NCBI RefSeq assembly: GCF_016908415.1
Contig: NZ_JAFBDW010000005.1
Coordinates: forward strand, 62,001 to 126,000
Reading direction: 5' to 3'
DNA: 64,000 nucleotides
DNA from: Caldicoprobacter guelmensis
GTDB taxonomy: Bacteria > Bacillota > Clostridia > Caldicoprobacterales > Caldicoprobacteraceae
Every line of letters begins with the position of its first letter. The stretch's first letter is position 1. Below the pieces are notes generated by a model. That model saw only the letters and a list, made by a program, of their open reading frames with translations. It searched no databases and was not told where the DNA came from. Position numbers and translations under genes: made by a program. Shown in pieces: positions 62,701 to 64,000 of this stretch.

Positions 62701-64000
62701 AAGGGATTGAAACTCTGCCCTCTCACCTCCTTCTTCTCCGTTCTCTCCCCGTTTTTAGCCTACCTATAAGGGATTGAAACACAACCTTCTCGGGTCGAGG
62801 ATAACGCAACAGAGTATGTTTTTAGCCTACCTATAAGGGATTGAAACACCTGTTGTAATTCTTTATCTCGCCTTCATATACTTCGTTTTTAGCCTACCTA
62901 TAAGGGATTGAAACAGGTCTAAACAGCTTGAAAGCGAATTGCAACAGGCTAAGTTTTTAGCCTACCTATAAGGAATTGAAACTATAGACAACAAAAAATA
63001 AAAAAAGGTGGTGGACATAGTTTTTAGCCTACCTATAAGGGATTGAAACATACATAATAGGAGGTTGATTGTATGCTTCAAAAAGAGTTTTTAGCCTACC
63101 TATAAGGGATTGAAACTATAAGATAGTTTTTGATGGTGTGACGTATAATGCTCAGTTTTTAGCCTACCTATAAGGGATTGAAACTTCGGTTTTCTTCTAT
63201 ATGTGTAAAAGCGCTTATATCGTTTTTAGCCTACCTATAAGGGATTGAAACTCGTTAAGCATATACACTAATTTGTTGGTTTCGGGGGTTTTTAGCCTAC
63301 CTATAAGGGATTGAAACTATAATCAAACAAAATAAAATGGAGGGGATAGAAATGGTTTTTAGCCTACCTATAAGGGATTGAAACTGGCAATAAAAAAATC
63401 CTGCGCTGGTAATGCAGAAAAGTTTTTAGCCTACCTATAAGGGATTGAAACAGTTCTTCTATTTCCACTACTCTAGGCTTAGCAACACGTTTTTAGCCTA
63501 CCTATAAGGGATTGAAACTATCTAATTGGGAACGTGGCGAGAATCGTCCAGACGGTTTTTAGCCTACCTATAAGGGATTGAAACAACGAAAGAAAAACAA
63601 ATAAGGAGAGGATAGGATGGTTTTTAGCCTACCTATAAGGGATTGAAACATATGCTGATGAGGGGTTTGTATTCCGACATATCTAGTTTTTAGCCTACCT
63701 ATAAGGGATTGAAACGCACATTGCGGAAACACCGTGCACTGATTTATCTTAAGTTTTTAGCCTACCTATAAGGGATTGAAACTATATGCACTCTCTGACT
63801 GTCCCCGCTGTAGTAATCAGTTTTTAGCCTACCTATAAGGGATTGAAACCTAAAGACAACATGAGTGCAGGAACAGGAGAAGCAAGTTTTTAGCCTACCT
63901 ATAAGGGATTGAAACTACAACACCCTGGACAGGATCGCTGGCTGTGTCTTGTTTTTAGCCTACCTATAAGGGATTGAAACTACCACTCATCATCACGTCT

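Larger units (their letters stand above)
50687..63980 (+). CRISPR. Type I-B CRISPR array, 200 repeats, continuing past the window
   Basis: The 30-base repeat begins GTTTTTAGCC, continues TACCTATAAG and ends GGATTGAAAC. I listed 199 whole spacers plus a cut one at 63981-64000. First and last repeat starts (50687, 63951) are 13264 bases apart, a mean unit of 66.7. Spacers are mostly 35-39 bases; one is 46. Repeats are essentially identical, with one variant at 62953-62982 (A for G at 62974). The array is leader-proximal at its left. Frames seen on the minus strand through it repeat FQSLIGRLKT and are not genes. Confidence 0.98.

Overview
The window reads as a piece of chromosome from a strictly anaerobic, spore-forming Firmicute of the Clostridia/Thermoanaerobacterales kind, with moderate GC and strong AGGAGG-type ribosome binding sites. 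The evidence is two [FeFe]-hydrogenase loci, a four-subunit pyruvate:ferredoxin oxidoreductase, desulfoferrodoxin and rubrerythrin, a BofA-type sporulation gene beside a DUF2508 (YaaL-like) gene, and a type I-B CRISPR-Cas locus with a GATTGAAAC-ending repeat. I cannot name the species from sequence alone.

Layout. 1-3.6 kb: the 3' end of a GH10-type xylanase gene, an EamA transporter and a CoA-disulfide-reductase/rhodanese fusion. 3.6-8.6 kb: a probable H2/redox-sensing cassette made of a PAS-containing sensory [FeFe]-hydrogenase, a SpoIIE-type phosphatase, a LytS-type kinase and a LytTR regulator. 8.6-14.4 kb: an iron alcohol dehydrogenase, then hydC-hydB-hydA for an NADH/ferredoxin-linked hydrogenase and a small [2Fe-2S] protein. 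14.8-19.3 kb: methionine sulfoxide reductase, a metallo-hydrolase, a glycosyltransferase, oxidative-stress proteins, DUF2508 and BofA. 19.5-22.8 kb: porGDAB. 23-38.7 kb: two family-4-like uracil-DNA glycosylases, trpS, queG, ferritin-like, YedK, a pseudouridine synthase, a cell-wall amidase, the YhaO/YhaN pair, nitroreductase, iron-sulfur proteins and a cupin.

38.8 kb to the end: a type I-B CRISPR-Cas locus in the order cas6 - cas8b - cas7 - cas5 - cas3 - cas4 - cas1 - cas2 - array. Three things stand out. (1) cas7 is split five codons in by an 1811-bp IS1634-like element flanked by a 6-bp ATAAAA duplication. Removing the element and one ATAAAA restores a perfect Cas7 N-terminus, so the backbone gene has probably been knocked out recently. 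(2) An ORF-less group II intron sits directly after a terminator hairpin between cas1 and cas2. (3) The array has 200 repeats by my count and runs off the window. It contains three pairs of spacers that are exact reverse complements of each other, a duplicated three-spacer block and two spacers from overlapping protospacers.

Two families of dispersed short elements also occur. One is a 134-bp element with CTCTCGAAAAG/CTTTTCGAGAG ends (two good copies, one diverged, one short). Three of the four copies lie immediately upstream of a gene start (kinase, methionine sulfoxide reductase, cas8b). The other is a 143-bp MITE-like element present twice. Metabolically, pyruvate oxidation by PorGDAB supplies reduced ferredoxin that HydABC can discharge as H2 together with NADH. 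The sensory hydrogenase cassette next to hydCBA is a plausible regulator of that flux, but this is an inference from position.
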